From Gliomastix tumulicola (taxonomy: Eukaryota > Ascomycota > Sordariomycetes > Hypocreales > Bionectriaceae), in contig BCHX01000004.1 in NCBI GenBank assembly GCA_001599755.1, positions 1-64,000 on the forward strand: a DNA stretch of 64,000 nt, written 5' to 3'. Of the stretch, positions 1-11,970 are shown in pieces. Each line of letters begins with the position of its first letter. The stretch's first letter is position 1. The notes under the pieces were generated by a model. That model did not search any database. It was not told the DNA's origin and saw nothing but the letters and a program-made list of their open reading frames with translations. Both the position numbers and the translations under genes were made by a program.

Positions 1-2160
1 GTATTTAATAAGATTAAGAACTATATTATATTAGAACCTATACTTATTATATTTAATCCTAAGAAACCTATTAAACTAGAAATAAATGCTTCTAATTTTA
101 TAGTTATAGGGTAGATAGGATAATAAGATAACTAAGGTAGAATTAGACTTATTATATTCTTCTCATGAAAGCTATATAGAGTGGAACTAAACTACCCTAT
201 CTATAATAAAGAATTTTTAGTAATTATATTATACTTTAAGGAGTACTAATACTACCTACTAGGAAGTAAGTATAAGGTGATAGTGTACACTAATTACAAA
301 AATATTATATATTTCATAATAATATAGGAATTTAATAGTTAATAACTTTACTACGTGGAAATAATAGCTAAATTCAACTATAAGATTATCTACTAAAAGG
401 GATTAGAGAATAAAAGAGCTAATATACTAAGCTAAAAACTAGAATATAATATAGAATGTATTATTATAAAAGAATAAGTATTTAGGAAGACTAATAATAG
501 TAAGATCTAGTAAATCCAACTTAATATAATTAGGAAAGGAAGGTAAGTTAACACTACCTACACACTACTAATTAGGAATAATAATAGACTTAGCATCTAT
601 ATTAATAAGGGTAATAAGGAAACCCTAAAAGTAGCACTCACTAATACCACTAATATAATTAAAGTATAGGGAATCACATATAAAGGTGAGGTATTACCTA
701 GAGGAGCCTTATAGTATAGCAGTCACCTAGTCTACATGCCTCTAGCATTAAATATTCTAGGAGCTATAGAGATATATAATAAAGTTAAAGGATATATATA
801 GGTAATACTAGAATTATAAGACCAGCTTATTAAGGAGATTCACAATAACCTAATAGTAGGACACCTAGGAATACAAAGGACACTTAAATAAATTAAGTGA
901 TACTATAACTAGGAAGGAATTAATAAAGATGTAAATAGAATTATATAATAATATTAAGAGTATTACCTAGTTAAACTAGTATAATATAAACCCTATAGAG
1001 AACTATAACTAATGCTAATCCTAATAAGACTATAGACCTCTATTATATAGGACTATATTATAAAACTACTACACTCTAAGAAACTAGGAGATAATATGGA
1101 ATATAATAGTATCTTTATTATTATAGACTACTTTATAAAGTATATGTATTTTATTCTATATTAAGAGGAAAGTAACATAGATGTACTAGTACACTAGTTT
1201 CTATATATAGTAGTAAGCTAATATAGGCTACTAGATAAAGTTATATTTAATAAAGGAATAATATTTATATCTAAGTTTTAGTAAAGTTTAATAGTGAGAC
1301 TTAGAGTTAACTATAAACTTAGTATAATATAACACCTATAAATAGATAAATAAATAGAAAGACTTAATTAAACACTAGAAATATACCTTAGATATTATAT
1401 TAATTATAATTAAGATAACTAGGTTAAATACCTACTAATAGCCTAGTTTACATATAACTTAGCACTATAAGAATCCATAAAAGTGTTACTATTTAAAGCT
1501 AATTATAGATATAAACTAATATAGTGAAAGTAGCCTAGGGAAGAGCTACTTATAGGAAAAGCTATCCTTATAGTATAAGAATTGCTTAACTTATATAATA
1601 AAATAAGATAATAACTTAAGTTTATATAAAGATATATGGTAAAATACTATAACTAAGGAAGGTTAAAGGAATTAACCTTTAAAGAAGGAGAGATGGTTTA
1701 CTTACTTTAATAAGGAATTATAATAATATAACTAAGTGATAAATTAGACTATAAAAAACTTAGACCCTTTAAGGTTAAGAAGAGAATTTTAATAGCTAAC
1801 TATTAACTTTTATTACTTATAAATATATAGCTATACTTAATTTTTTATATTTCACTTTTAGAACTAGTACTAAAAGACACCTAGATTAATATACTATAAC
1901 TATATATTAAGGTATATAATAAAGTATTTAAAGTAGAAGTAATTTTAAATAAATAAAGAATTAATAATAAAGATAAATATAAAGTTAAGTGGAAAGAATA
2001 TAAAGATAAATATAATACCTAGGAACTAGTTAGGAATCTAAAGGGTGCTTAGTATCTACTAATAATATATCACTAAAGTCACCCTAAGTAATATCACCTA
2101 ATAAACTAGCTAGTAAGGCATCACTAAAAGAAATAGTTAATTAATTAATTACCTCTAAGG
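1..2160 (+). mobile_element. RIP-degraded Ty3/gypsy chromovirus relic (RNase H, integrase, chromodomain)
   Basis: Very AT-rich sequence with no open frame, yet the ghost of a gypsy pol reads through in order on the plus strand. An RNase H-like start resembling LEINASNFIVIG lies near 75-110. An integrase H2C2 zinc region resembling NLIVGHLGIQRT lies near 846-880. A chromodomain reading KVKWKEYKDKYNT lies near 1981-2025. Stop codons (TAG/TAA) sit where CAG/CAA or TGG would be expected, which is the usual footprint of repeat-induced point mutation (C to T on either strand). The 5' part (gag, protease, reverse transcriptase) lies outside the window. It is a dead element. The family call is supported by domain order; RIP is inferred by eye from stop-codon pattern and TA richness, not from computed indices. 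Confidence 0.85.
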
Positions 2161-2766
2161 AGTAAGTTTATTATATTTAAGCTAGAGCTTCTTACTCCTA
2201 CTGCTACACTTACTCTAGCTCCTCCTTTTAGGCCTTCTCTTCTACTTTTTTTCACTTCTCCTCTTTTAACTCCTCTATTAATAAGAGATCCTAATAAATT
2301 ATCTTAATACCCTTACTCTTTAGTATTTACTATATTTTACATAGGTGACTAATATATACTAAAGACTTATTTAGTTATTACTAATACTCCTCTATTAATA
2401 CCTTAGCCTTAGCCTCTTCCTCCTTTAAATACTTTAGCTCTAAGTTAATACGCTAAATTATAAAGAAAGGTTAGTAAAAGGATATATTATATAGAATAAG
2501 GTGAACGCATAAGAAGATATTACAATATGTAGGTAATTATATATTTAACTAGCTAAGAAATACCTATTATAATAATTAATATTATTTACTATAAAACACT
2601 AATTAGATGTATTAAAATAATAAGAGTATAGTATAGACTTAAAACTAAATAAGTGGATGTATTTAGACTTTACTATATAATATTCCTTATTATTATAGGA
2701 TTTTTTGGTTTTTTTAATTTAACCTAATATTATATTAGTAAGATATTAGTAGAGGGAAGTTATAGA
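2161..2766. other. AT-rich internal/3' region of the retroelement, no gene
   Basis: AT-rich sequence between the chromodomain ghost and the first LTR-like repeat. It contains a pyrimidine-rich patch (about 2185-2280) but no readable coding frame. It probably belongs to the same retroelement or to a nested one. Confidence 0.5.
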
Positions 2767-3330
2767 TGTAGAAGGAATAGGGGTATATATAGTTTTATAG
2801 GTCTTAGAATAAAGACCTTAGGAGAGGGGAGATTATATTATAACCTAACCTCTAGTTATTATAATAGGTTACACTATATAGGGATTTATATATAAAGTGC
2901 TCTAGGCAACTAAAGTATACCTATAGCTTAACTTACCCTAGACCTATTTAGAATATTTAGGTGAATACCCTAAATAATTATAGGTTATTCACCTAGTTTA
3001 GGTGAACCCAGTAAATAGTAGGTTTATAATATTTAGGTGAATATTAGTAAACACCTTAGTATATATATTATAGTTATTACCTAGTAGATTAAATAGCTCA
3101 CTAGCTATTAATAAAGTATCTTACTTAGATACACCTTTTACTAATAAGTATACTAAGCTAAAGTATCCTTTATTAATACTAGTTCCCCTTAGCCTTACTA
3201 ATACTTATAACTTATTAGCTGTAACTACTACCTTACTTAGTTAAGACATCCTAGAGTTCTAAGAATATAAGATATTATTCAAACCCTAATCTAACTACCC
3301 TACACCAAATGGATCACCCCGTTCGTCACA
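2767..3330 (+). repeat. LTR-like repeat, copy 1
   Basis: This block starts with TGTA (2767) and ends with CGTCACA (3330), fitting TG...CA ends of a long terminal repeat. It shares long near-identical stretches with the next copy: gtcttag(a/g)ataaagacct at 2801 and 3373, and ggatcaccccgttcgtcaca at 3311-3330 and 3847-3866. The two copies diverge by C/T-type changes and by an indel of roughly 35 bp. The exact 5' edge is a guess. Confidence 0.6.
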
Positions 3331-3866
3331 GTAAGGAACTAATAGTATAAGGAACCTAAAGGGCTTAAGTAGGTCTTAGGATAAAGACCTTAGGAGAGGG
3401 GAGATTATATTATAACCTAATACTATAGTTATAGAATTATAGGCTTTATAGGGTAAGGTGGACTAAAATAGTAGATATTCTAGTCTAAGACTAAAACCAC
3501 TTACCCTATACTACTAGTTTACTTAGGTCATAAAGTCCACTAGTGTATAAGTGAACTAGATAAACTAGGTGAATATTATAAACCACCACTTTATATATAT
3601 AGTATAGTTATTACCTAGATAAATTAAATAGCTTACTAGCTATTAATAAAGTACTTTACTTAAATATACCTTTTACTAATAAGTATATTAAGCTAGAGTA
3701 TTCTTTACTAACACTAGTCCCTCTTAGCCTTACTAATACTTATAACTTACTAGCTATAACTACCACCTTGCTTAGTCTTAATATCCTAGAAGTTCTAAGA
3801 ACATAAAATATTATTTAAACCCCGATCCGACTACCCTACACCAGACGGATCACCCCGTTCGTCACA
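3331..3866 (+). repeat. LTR-like repeat, copy 2 (tandem); edge of retroelement block
   Basis: Second copy of the LTR-like block, directly after the first. It ends at 3866 with the same CGTCACA terminus, after which base composition switches abruptly to that of the host genome. Less RIP-type change is visible at its 3' end (gacggatcacc versus aatggatcacc in copy 1). The tandem arrangement could be a solo LTR next to an intact 3' LTR, or a nested insertion. Confidence 0.55.
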
Positions 3867-5018
3867 TTGATACACAGCTTGATCCTTAGCGACGCTTCTT
3901 CTCCATTCATCTTGCGTGCAATAGCCGCCACAAGGCCGAAACGCAGATGGACGGAAATATGCAGCAGTTGGGCCATAGGTATTATTCCTCTCAAGTGGTC
4001 CTCTGTTGCGGTTCCATGTCAGCTTCTATTATTACACGGAGAGAGAGAGAGGGAAATTGGCACTAACTTTCATCCTCCAGAACCGATTGATTTTGATCTC
4101 AAAGGCCATCGGGTTGAAATGGTCAAGTCGGAGGCGCCGTGGAGCATTCTATATAATAACAGGGACCTGCTAGATCAGACTAGGCACACTCGTCTGGAGT
4201 GGGTTGTTGTTTATATCCCGGCATAGCTGCGAGACGAAGCTCTCAAGTATCTCGGTTGTTGAATGGTAATGCTCCGGATCGTCTGTAGTCGCTGTGTCGC
4301 TCGAGACGGCAGCGTGCAGTATGAGGTAAAACTCCTCGAGGTCGTAGGCGCTCAAGGAGCGTGCCGTGAGGCCGGCGCCGGCACGCTCAACGCGGTCTCG
4401 GACGCTGCGAATGGCCATGTCTGAGCGTCCTGGGGCGAGCTTTGATGAGTCCTTGGCGTCGGTAGTACTGCTATAACAGTGTTGAGTTATTTATTGTTGT
4501 TGCTTCAGCACGGGAAGGGTTTCTTTTCGCACGGCGCCCTCTAATCACTATTCTGTCTGAGCGTGAAGAAATTGTACAATGTTGAGTCCGGCCGGCGGCC
4601 GAGACAGCTAGGTTACCCTGCAGTGAGACAAGGCGCCTGCCGCCGCCCACCCACGGATAATCCGACCGCATGAGATCACTTTCGCCCACGGGTGAGCGGT
4701 AGGTCGTGACATGGGTCTGTCATCCTGCGACCGTGCGGTCAGTCGTAATATCCCCCCCTCCGACATCGGCACGCACCGCGTCGAAGTCAAATGACGCGGA
4801 CCCGAGGCTCTCTAAAATAGCGCGCAACTGACCACATGCTTGCTTGACCTCTGGCGCAAGGTGGAGTCAAAAAAGGTTGAAGCCGAGGTAATAGCTTCAA
4901 GGGCGAAGCTAGCCGAACCGCGCTTTATATCGAGCGCATTCGCCTGCACGGCCCATCACCAAGCCGAAGTTCCTCAAGACAGTGTACTGCTTTCCCCCAA
5001 TCAGTCGAGCTCGACAAG
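3867..5018. other. Intergenic; possible small ORF on minus strand (4170-4418)
   Basis: Normal-composition DNA between the retroelement edge and the acyl-CoA oxidase gene. The minus frame 4418-4170 starts with ATG and encodes 82 residues (MAIRSVRDRVERAG at the start, then an acidic segment). I recognise no family, and it could be an exon of a gene interrupted by the retroelement. The overlapping plus-strand frame at 3867-4226 uses a non-ATG start and looks like noise. A CT/GA-rich (GAGA)n stretch lies near 4039-4052. The region just upstream of 5019 should hold the acyl-CoA oxidase promoter, but no motif stood out. Confidence 0.35.
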
Positions 5019-7067
5019 ATGCCTCCCCAGCCAGAATGGGTCAAGAACCTGTTGGCAGCGAAGCGGCCGGAATGCGACCTCCTCATCCGGGAGCGATCGA
5101 CGAGCGACCTCGACACTGATCAGCTTGCCGAGTACATGTTCACCAAGGACGTCCTCATCAAACGTGAACGCATCCTGAACATCCTCGTCCAAGAGCCAGT
5201 TTTGGACAAGTCGAAAAACTATTTTCAAGGGCGCAATGAGCGCATTGAGGCTTCTCTGGCCAAGGCAAAGAGGCTGCGTCAGCTACAAGTGCAGCATAGC
5301 TGGACCGACGAGGAGTACGCCATCGCATACGACCTCCTCAGCGAGCCCACTCCTTATGGTCTCCATGGCTCCATGTTTCTCAAGGTTTTACGGGAGCAAG
5401 GCACTAAGGAGCAGCACCAATTATTCTTGGAGGGAGCAAGGAACTACAAGATCATCGGATGTTACGCACAGACGGAGCTGGGACATGGGTCTAACGTGCG
5501 TGGTCTGGAGACAACCGCAACATGGAACCAAAGCGACAAGACGTTCACGCTCAATTCGCCCACCCTGACAGCTTCCAAGTGGTGGATTGGGTCCCTCGGT
5601 AAAGTCGCCAATCATGCGGTCGTCATGGCCCAGCTTGTCATAGACGGCAAAAACTTCGGTCCCCATCCCTTTGTCGTCCAGATCCGAGACTTCGACACTC
5701 ATGAACCGCTTGAAAACGTTCACGTTGGGGACATTGGCCCCAAATTTGGCTACAACACAATGGACAATGGCTTTCTTCTTCTCAACCACGTCAAAGTGCC
5801 GCACGTCAACATGCTGGCTAGGTTCTCCCACGTGGACCCTCATTCGGGTGAATACTCGAAGCCTACGAACCCTGCTCTCGTGTACGGAACCCTGACGTGG
5901 GTTCGGAGCAACATCGTCCTTCAGTCTGGCTCAGTTCTGGCACGCGGTGTGACGATAGCTACCCGTTACTGTGCTGTGCGCCGCCAATTCCAAGATATCG
6001 ACGCCGAGAGGGTGGATGGCGAGAACCCGGTTCTCAACTACACAATGGTCCAGTATCGCCTGTTGCCACTCTTAGCCTCTACATTCGCTCTCCATTTCAC
6101 AGGCCGTGGGATGATACGTTTGTACGAGGAAAACCAACAGAGAATGGCCGACACAAGTCGCGTACCCAACCGAGAGGAAATGAGATCCAGGGCCGACCTT
6201 CTCGCCGATCTACATGCAACATCGTGTGCGCTCAAAGCGTATGGAAGTACTCTGGCAGGCGAAGGCCTGGAAGTCTGTCGGCGTGCCTGCGGAGGCCACG
6301 GGTACAGCTCGTTCTCGGGCATCGGGACCTGGTATGCGGACTATCTACCGACCCTTACGTGGGAGGGAGATAACTACATGTTATCGCAGCAGGTGTGTCG
6401 CTACCTTTTGAAGTCAGCTCGGGCCGTGCTCTCCGGGAAAGCGGGAAGCAATGACACTACACGGATCCTCAAGGACTACGTCTCTCGTCGAGATACGGGT
6501 GCGGCTTTTGATATTTTATCCTCGGACGCAGATCTTGTCAAGGCATTTGCTTGGCGTCTCGCGTACCAGACCTTCGAGGCCGCGCAACATCGTGATGAAG
6601 AGAAAAGGTCATGGAACAGCCTTCTCGTTGACTTTCATCGTTTGAGCAAGGCTCATGCTCAGTACATGGTGGTGAAGTCATTCTATGACACTCTGGAACA
6701 GGACAGCTTCTTCAAGTCTGGGGACGGACAGATGAAGACAGTTCTTCAAAAGCTCTTCCGCCTATACGCTCTGCATACATTAGAAAACGAAGCATCCGAG
6801 TTCTTCTCGAGCGCTGCCACGACACTACGCCAGATACAGCTCGTTCGCAAAGCAGTGATGGCCCTCTTGGAGCAGGTTCGACCGCACGCAGTCCGACTAG
6901 TGGATGCGTGGAGCTTCTCAGACTGGCAACTCGACTCAAGCCTGGGCAAATATAATGGAAATGTCTACGAGGACCTGTTCCACAGAGCTAGCGAGCTGAA
7001 CCCACTGAATGAGGTCGTTTTCGACCCATACCCAGAGAGCAGCGCAACACTGAAGAGCAAGCTCTAA
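5019..7067 (+). CDS. Peroxisomal acyl-CoA oxidase
   Basis: Intronless 682-residue protein of the usual length for fungal acyl-CoA oxidases, which catalyse the first step of peroxisomal beta-oxidation (acyl-CoA to trans-2-enoyl-CoA with H2O2 release). The FAD/acyl-CoA dehydrogenase core carries the family segment CYAQTELGHGSNVRGLET (about residues 147-164) and, near residue 425, the GGHGYSSFSG motif. The last three residues are SKL, a canonical PTS1 peroxisomal import signal. The ATG at 5019 (MPPQPEWVKNLL) gives a normal N-terminus. Neighbouring genes show no obvious link, and this may be one of several oxidase paralogues. The family call is very secure; chain-length preference cannot be read. 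Confidence 0.96.
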   Translation: MPPQPEWVKNLLAAKRPECDLLIRERSTSDLDTDQLAEYMFTKDVLIKRERILNILVQEPVLDKSKNYFQGRNERIEASLAKAKRLRQLQVQHSWTDEEYAIAYDLLSEPTPYGLHGSMFLKVLREQGTKEQHQLFLEGARNYKIIGCYAQTELGHGSNVRGLETTATWNQSDKTFTLNSPTLTASKWWIGSLGKVANHAVVMAQLVIDGKNFGPHPFVVQIRDFDTHEPLENVHVGDIGPKFGYNTMDNGFLLLNHVKVPHVNMLARFSHVDPHSGEYSKPTNPALVYGTLTWVRSNIVLQSGSVLARGVTIATRYCAVRRQFQDIDAERVDGENPVLNYTMVQYRLLPLLASTFALHFTGRGMIRLYEENQQRMADTSRVPNREEMRSRADLLADLHATSCALKAYGSTLAGEGLEVCRRACGGHGYSSFSGIGTWYADYLPTLTWEGDNYMLSQQVCRYLLKSARAVLSGKAGSNDTTRILKDYVSRRDTGAAFDILSSDADLVKAFAWRLAYQTFEAAQHRDEEKRSWNSLLVDFHRLSKAHAQYMVVKSFYDTLEQDSFFKSGDGQMKTVLQKLFRLYALHTLENEASEFFSSAATTLRQIQLVRKAVMALLEQVRPHAVRLVDAWSFSDWQLDSSLGKYNGNVYEDLFHRASELNPLNEVVFDPYPESSATLKSKL

Positions 7068-7488
7068 TCGTGTGATAAGCTTTTGAGATAGATCAATGCA
7101 CCATGCTGGAGGAGAAGAGAAGGTCGAGGATGTGCTATCAGAAACCAACGATGAGCCTACACTTGCGAGAGCCGTTTCATTAAGACGTGAGGTACGATAG
7201 CAAACTCCACGGAGGCGAAACATTTGGTGCCGCGTTCTTCGGCTTGGGGTGAGCGTTGGGCAAACTTTACCATGAACATCAACAACCAATAGCATGTCTG
7301 ACGCATAAAATAGGAGGGACCGAGTGTTAGCATGGAGGTATTAGGATACCAGGGCAATAATTTGATATTAAAATGGCCGTAAGGCAGGTGGTACAACAAA
7401 CTACAGCCTAGCTGCGCTGCGTGAGCAAGCCATATTGAGCGATCAGCTTCTGCATGACAAGAATCAGAGTAATGTGTTTTGAAGACTG
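7068..7488. other. Convergent 3' intergenic region
   Basis: Lies between the stop codons of the plus-strand acyl-CoA oxidase and the minus-strand alginate-lyase-like gene, so it should hold both 3' UTRs. No convincing coding frame or RNA gene was seen. Confidence 0.5.
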
Positions 7489-9086
7489 TTAAGCATGGAA
7501 GGCCCGAGGTCTCTTAGCCGCACAGCCGGGTCCCGCCTTCGTGGAAGTGGTTGCAGGGTGAAGTGCTGTTGAGAATGTGGTGGTACTGTTTGCAAAGAAT
7601 GTAGAGGGCCGTGCTACGTCTGTGAAAGTCCCTGACGAGGTTGTCGCAACGGTCAGTGCAGAAGTAGCCACATGCGTTGACATGGCCGCAGAAGTTGACG
7701 TAGCCACATGCGTTGACGTAGCCGCAGAGGTTGACGTAACCGCAGAAGTTGATGTAGCTGCAGAAGTTGACGTAGTTGCAGTAGTTGACATAGCCGCAGT
7801 CGTCGTTGTAGACATAGACTTCGACGGAAAGACTTCCTCAACGTCAGAGTCGTCTAGGTGATGCAACAGGGATCCCCATCCCAATCCATCGTAATGGCCA
7901 GAGCCTTCGCCATGAGATCCAGAGCCTTGTTCATATCCGCCATAGGAGTCGAGGGTATAATTGAGATAAGCGGTCGTCCACGGCGCATCGAGAGACTTGA
8001 TCTTGACGTAGTGGGCGTGAAGAAGTTCCCATGTTGGTCGGGTGGAACCCCGGGACGCGGGACTTATAACATCGAATGAGACAATTCCGTTTGTGTAGTG
8101 CTCGAAGGGGACGTCATTGCCGAGATTGTAGCGAGCGAAGTACTCGGCCCTAAGTCATTGTTGATAAGATCAGCCCATGTCCTTTCATAACGTCTTTCGC
8201 CCCCGACGAATACATACCCAAGCAGGATCCGGCTGTTGTTGTAGGAAAACAGGTCCTCGCCCTGGTTCCATGCCTGCTGCGCAATCGCGCCGAGCACCTG
8301 GAAGTTCATTGCGGAATGGCCCTGATCGCGGCCGGATTCTTGGCCCTGCCCAAGCGGTCGGCCGGTGCCTGGTTCCTCGACGATGTTGGTAATGGCATTG
8401 TTGATGCATCCATTACCTACGCCGTTCTTGAAGTAGTCCACTGCGAAGTCCCAAGCGGTCTGGTTCTCGGAAAGGACTCCTATGGCAAGAGCAGAGGCGA
8501 TGTTGCCGAGTTCCCAATTGGCAAAGAAGTGCTTCACGTTGTGCTGGGAACCAAGGACCTGGTTCAAAAAGTCCATGTTCATAGGGAGGAAGATGTTATT
8601 CATCATGTCGATAACCACAGGCAGCTGATCCTTGGCGAATGGTGCGTAGTCGCGCAGCAATTCGGCCGCGTTCGCCAATTGGTAGCCCTGCAGCCCGGCT
8701 GTGAGATAATCGTCGTCTCCGCCACCGCTGAGGGAGTCGAGTGTATTTGCCCAGGCGCCAAGAACGTTTGACGCGGCATCGGCGAATCGGTCATCTCCCG
8801 AGATCTTCCAGCGCAGTGCCAGGTTGAAGGCGGCGCCCGCGTCACGCCACAACAGTTCGCCATTCCGGGACCGGGCGACGGCGCTCACCGGATGGGGCTG
8901 ATAGTCGGCACTGGCATAGGGGATGCTCGTCAGCTTGTTCCAGGAGCTCAGCCAGGGCTCCTTCTCGGCTGCAAGCTTCGTCTTGATGCGGTTGATGTCG
9001 GTGTCTGTAACCAGCAGACCAGGATGAGTAAATGCAATAACACTAGAAATGAATGACAACAACAGGAAGAAGAGAGTGTGCGCCAT
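7489..9086 (-). CDS. Secreted alginate-lyase-like (PF05426-type) enzyme with Ser/Thr-rich tail
   Basis: Two exons on the minus strand: 9086-8218 and 8149-7489. The 68-bp intron (8217-8150) has a GTATGT donor, a CTGAT branch and a TTAG acceptor, and removing it restores the frame into AEYFARYNLGNDVPFEHY. The spliced product is 509 aa. It begins with a signal peptide (MAHTLFFLLLSFISSVIA), followed by an alpha-helical polysaccharide-lyase-like domain with the segment QHNVKHFFANWELGN. Residues after about 400 form a Ser/Thr/Ala tail built from repeated ATSTSA-like units, expected to be heavily O-glycosylated. Substrate is unknown; fungal members of this family are often annotated as alginate lyase without proof. 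The tail is encoded by a minisatellite, so its length may vary between strains. Confidence 0.82.
7640..7825. repeat. Coding minisatellite (gttgacgtagcc-type units)
   Basis: Imperfect tandem units of about 12-18 bp (variants of gaagttgacgtagcc) within exon 2 of the alginate-lyase-like gene. On the minus strand they encode the Ser/Thr-rich ATSTSA tail. Confidence 0.8.
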
Positions 9087-11970
9087 GATTGAATGGGGTT
9101 AATGAATGACTAAATGGCCAATACAGAGAAGAGAAGAAAAAGAGCGTACAACTACCAGCAGCTTGCGGAGAGTAACAGAATCCCAAATGTATGAGCTCTG
9201 CAGCCCTTTTTCTAATAGTCCTTCCAGTCCTTCCAGCCCCTTTGTGCGATAACTCAACTCGATAGTAGCTCAAGTGTGGTGGGTTTAAACAGTCCTTGCT
9301 CATCCCAGATTTGTTTCAAACGCGCAGCGTAGCTCGTACCGCACCAATTATGACTGACGGTGAGAGTTTGAGACCAACTTGCCGATTGCCGAGCATCACT
9401 ATCTACATCCTGGCTAGTGACTTGTTGCAAAATCCACAGGCTGGGTTCACCGATTGTCTGTAGTAATCTTGTTTTGGCACGCGGGTCGATCCGATCGGCG
9501 GTTTTGAGAACCACCAGCCATACGCGCCCGTGCCTGTCGATCAGGACGCTGTGGATATGCGATGTAATAAAATTCAGACCTGGCGTGTATCAGAATTGAT
9601 AGTCTTGACCGCTGTTGTTTGTCATAAGCCATAGCGCCCAACATGAAAGCTCGCATTCGCGTGCAGAGACTCAATAATCACGTCGCCAGTATCAGATTAA
9701 CGCTGCAGCGTTCTTCACTTGTTCCAGAAAGCCTCGATTTGTCGTTTCTGTGGTGAGCCACTAGCTGCACTACGTGCATCACCTGAAACACCTCGTATTA
9801 GCTCAGTGATCCGTGTTCTAGCCACGTGTGTTCTTCATTGAATGTGCTTCCCAGCGAGACTCGTCTACAGCAGTATCAGACACGGTCTACAAAATGCTCA
9901 ACCGGGGGAGTCGTACTTGATGCTACTTCCGGCTACGTGCGCCTAGAACAGATGGAACTAATTGTAAGCCCAGTACACAGCTACATGTTAAAGCAGCATT
10001 GAGGGCCCCTCATCGTCCAAGACAAGTCAATCTTTCTGGCTGCTCTAATGCGTCTTGTGGCGGTTAGCGTTCATGATAGAGAACTCCTGCCATGGGTGAA
10101 TGTTCCAATCCAGTACATTCGTACCGCGCCATGATGCGGTGGAGCAGTTCTGTAGTGAAGACGTGACTTGGCTCGGTGCATTGTTGGGGCGGTTGAAATG
10201 GTCGAAGCACGGACTCTGGCACTGCTACACCCTGGAAGACTCCGTCTGCTCTAAATCAGGCCAAGGCGGTGCATCTGAAACAAAGGGGATCGCATCGCTA
10301 CGCCTCCGCTCTGTGATACCCCTGAATACATCTACGGCCCTCTACTCTGGATGTCGCTCAGCCCTGGTGCCGCCGTGTTGTCCAGGGTGAATCCCTGCGC
10401 GCGCGCGTCTCCATCGCCGGGCTGCCGGGGTGATGACCGGGCCGGAGCACCGATCGAGATGGATATGCCCGATTTTTCTCTGGTTGTGTTCAGGCCAACG
10501 AGAAGCGAGCGCCATGCGGCATACGCGCTGCAGAACCTTCTCTACCTACGCATGCAGATTTCTAGCGTCATTGATGGTGGCCTCTGCTATCAGTCGTGCG
10601 ACGATTTTAAGCGCTGACAACACGGCCGGATCACTTTTGTTCAACAGCCGGAGGTGATAACAAGGACCCTTGCAACGACATTGACCAGCCTGACCGTAAT
10701 AGACTTAACTGAATATGGGACAAGACGTTCCACAATAGCACCGCTGACGATTCAATTTCGGCAACAACTAATACTTGCAGTCTGAAAGAGAGCCAGCGGC
10801 CTCCCGCAGAAAAGGTGGTTCTGTTGGTCTTGGGGCGGGGCCTGTTGGCGTGATGGTGGTTACGGCACACAACAACCTACCCGAGACCAAAGCCAACTCC
10901 TCTCGGCGCAGGGAGCTTGGAGAAATCAAGGACCGACAACGACCGCCCAGACAGAGGCTGATTCTCCCTCTTTCGAATCCTTCTTAGAGCCATCATCGTC
11001 AACTGCGACGGAAACAATAAAAACCCACCACCACCTGCTTTCATGTTCAGTGGCGTTATGTGTATAGAACTACGCCTTCCAATGACCTCAACCCGCCGCA
11101 CTCCCAATTGAAGATCGAGATTCTTGTTCCTGGCTGCAGCTCACGGGACTAAACACCTAAAAGGACAATATAATAACATGGAAAGAGTGGCGGACACCGA
11201 GGCGGGTGGACACAGACAATACATCTGGCGGGATAACAATGGCCTTCCTATCCTTAGCTCTGAAGCAACATATTACGTCATGGGGGCACGTTTGATATCA
11301 TCTTTACAGACGATATGGAGCACGGGAATGTCAATCTACCCTCAAAGCAAAGGAATTTCTCCTGAGCAGGTTGTACCGTCAAGAGAGAATAATTACGTGT
11401 TTACCGCTGGAAGCGGCATCGTCAATATAAAGAAGTGGCTCGCTTGCGTCACGAACGTTACATTGAGCTCATCACATCCCTGCGCGCGCCCGCAGCCAAC
11501 CTTTCCTATAGAAGGCCAATCATCCCAAGACCATCTAGGTCGTGACGCGTACCAGCTGATTCTACTATAGGGTCATGTGTCGCCTCGGGCTTGCGGCTCT
11601 TTCCTAGTTTGTCATTCTCGACTGATGGGTTGACGTTTGAACTTGTCCACGTCACTGCAAAGTAATACCGAGATAATGCGGGCTCCGTCACGAGTTGCCC
11701 AATTGAGGACTCACACGCATCGCTTCCACTTCTGTTACACCCTCAGCTGCACGTATCCGTATCAAGACTTTGCCAAGACTATGTTGTATTCCCACCCACC
11801 ATACAATCGCAGTGTAACCCCTCTTGAGGGCGGAGGCACGCTTTGGGGTCCAAGCCAGTCGCGCCAGGTGTAAATGTGCACTCGACCGGACCACTGGCCG
11901 CTCATCGCAGACCTCGCACAGCACATCACAGCAAGTCGCAGTCGTGAAGACTTGACAGGCGGCTAACGCA
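9087..11970. other. Long intergenic region without a recognised gene
   Basis: About 2.9 kb. The minus frame at about 9254-9585 is open without an ATG and reads HSVLIDRHGRVWLVVLKTAD...SHNWCGTSYAARLKQIWDEQ. It looks protein-like, but I cannot assign a family, and it may be an exon or remnant. A plus frame at 11124-11570 (148 codons, ending in LILL) has no family resemblance. The rest appears non-coding, including the promoter of the monooxygenase at 11971. Confidence 0.35.

Noticed and set aside
5019..7067. Acyl-CoA oxidase as part of the FAS/NRPS cluster
   Set aside because: It lies more than 30 kb away with unrelated genes between and has a housekeeping-like PTS1 signal.
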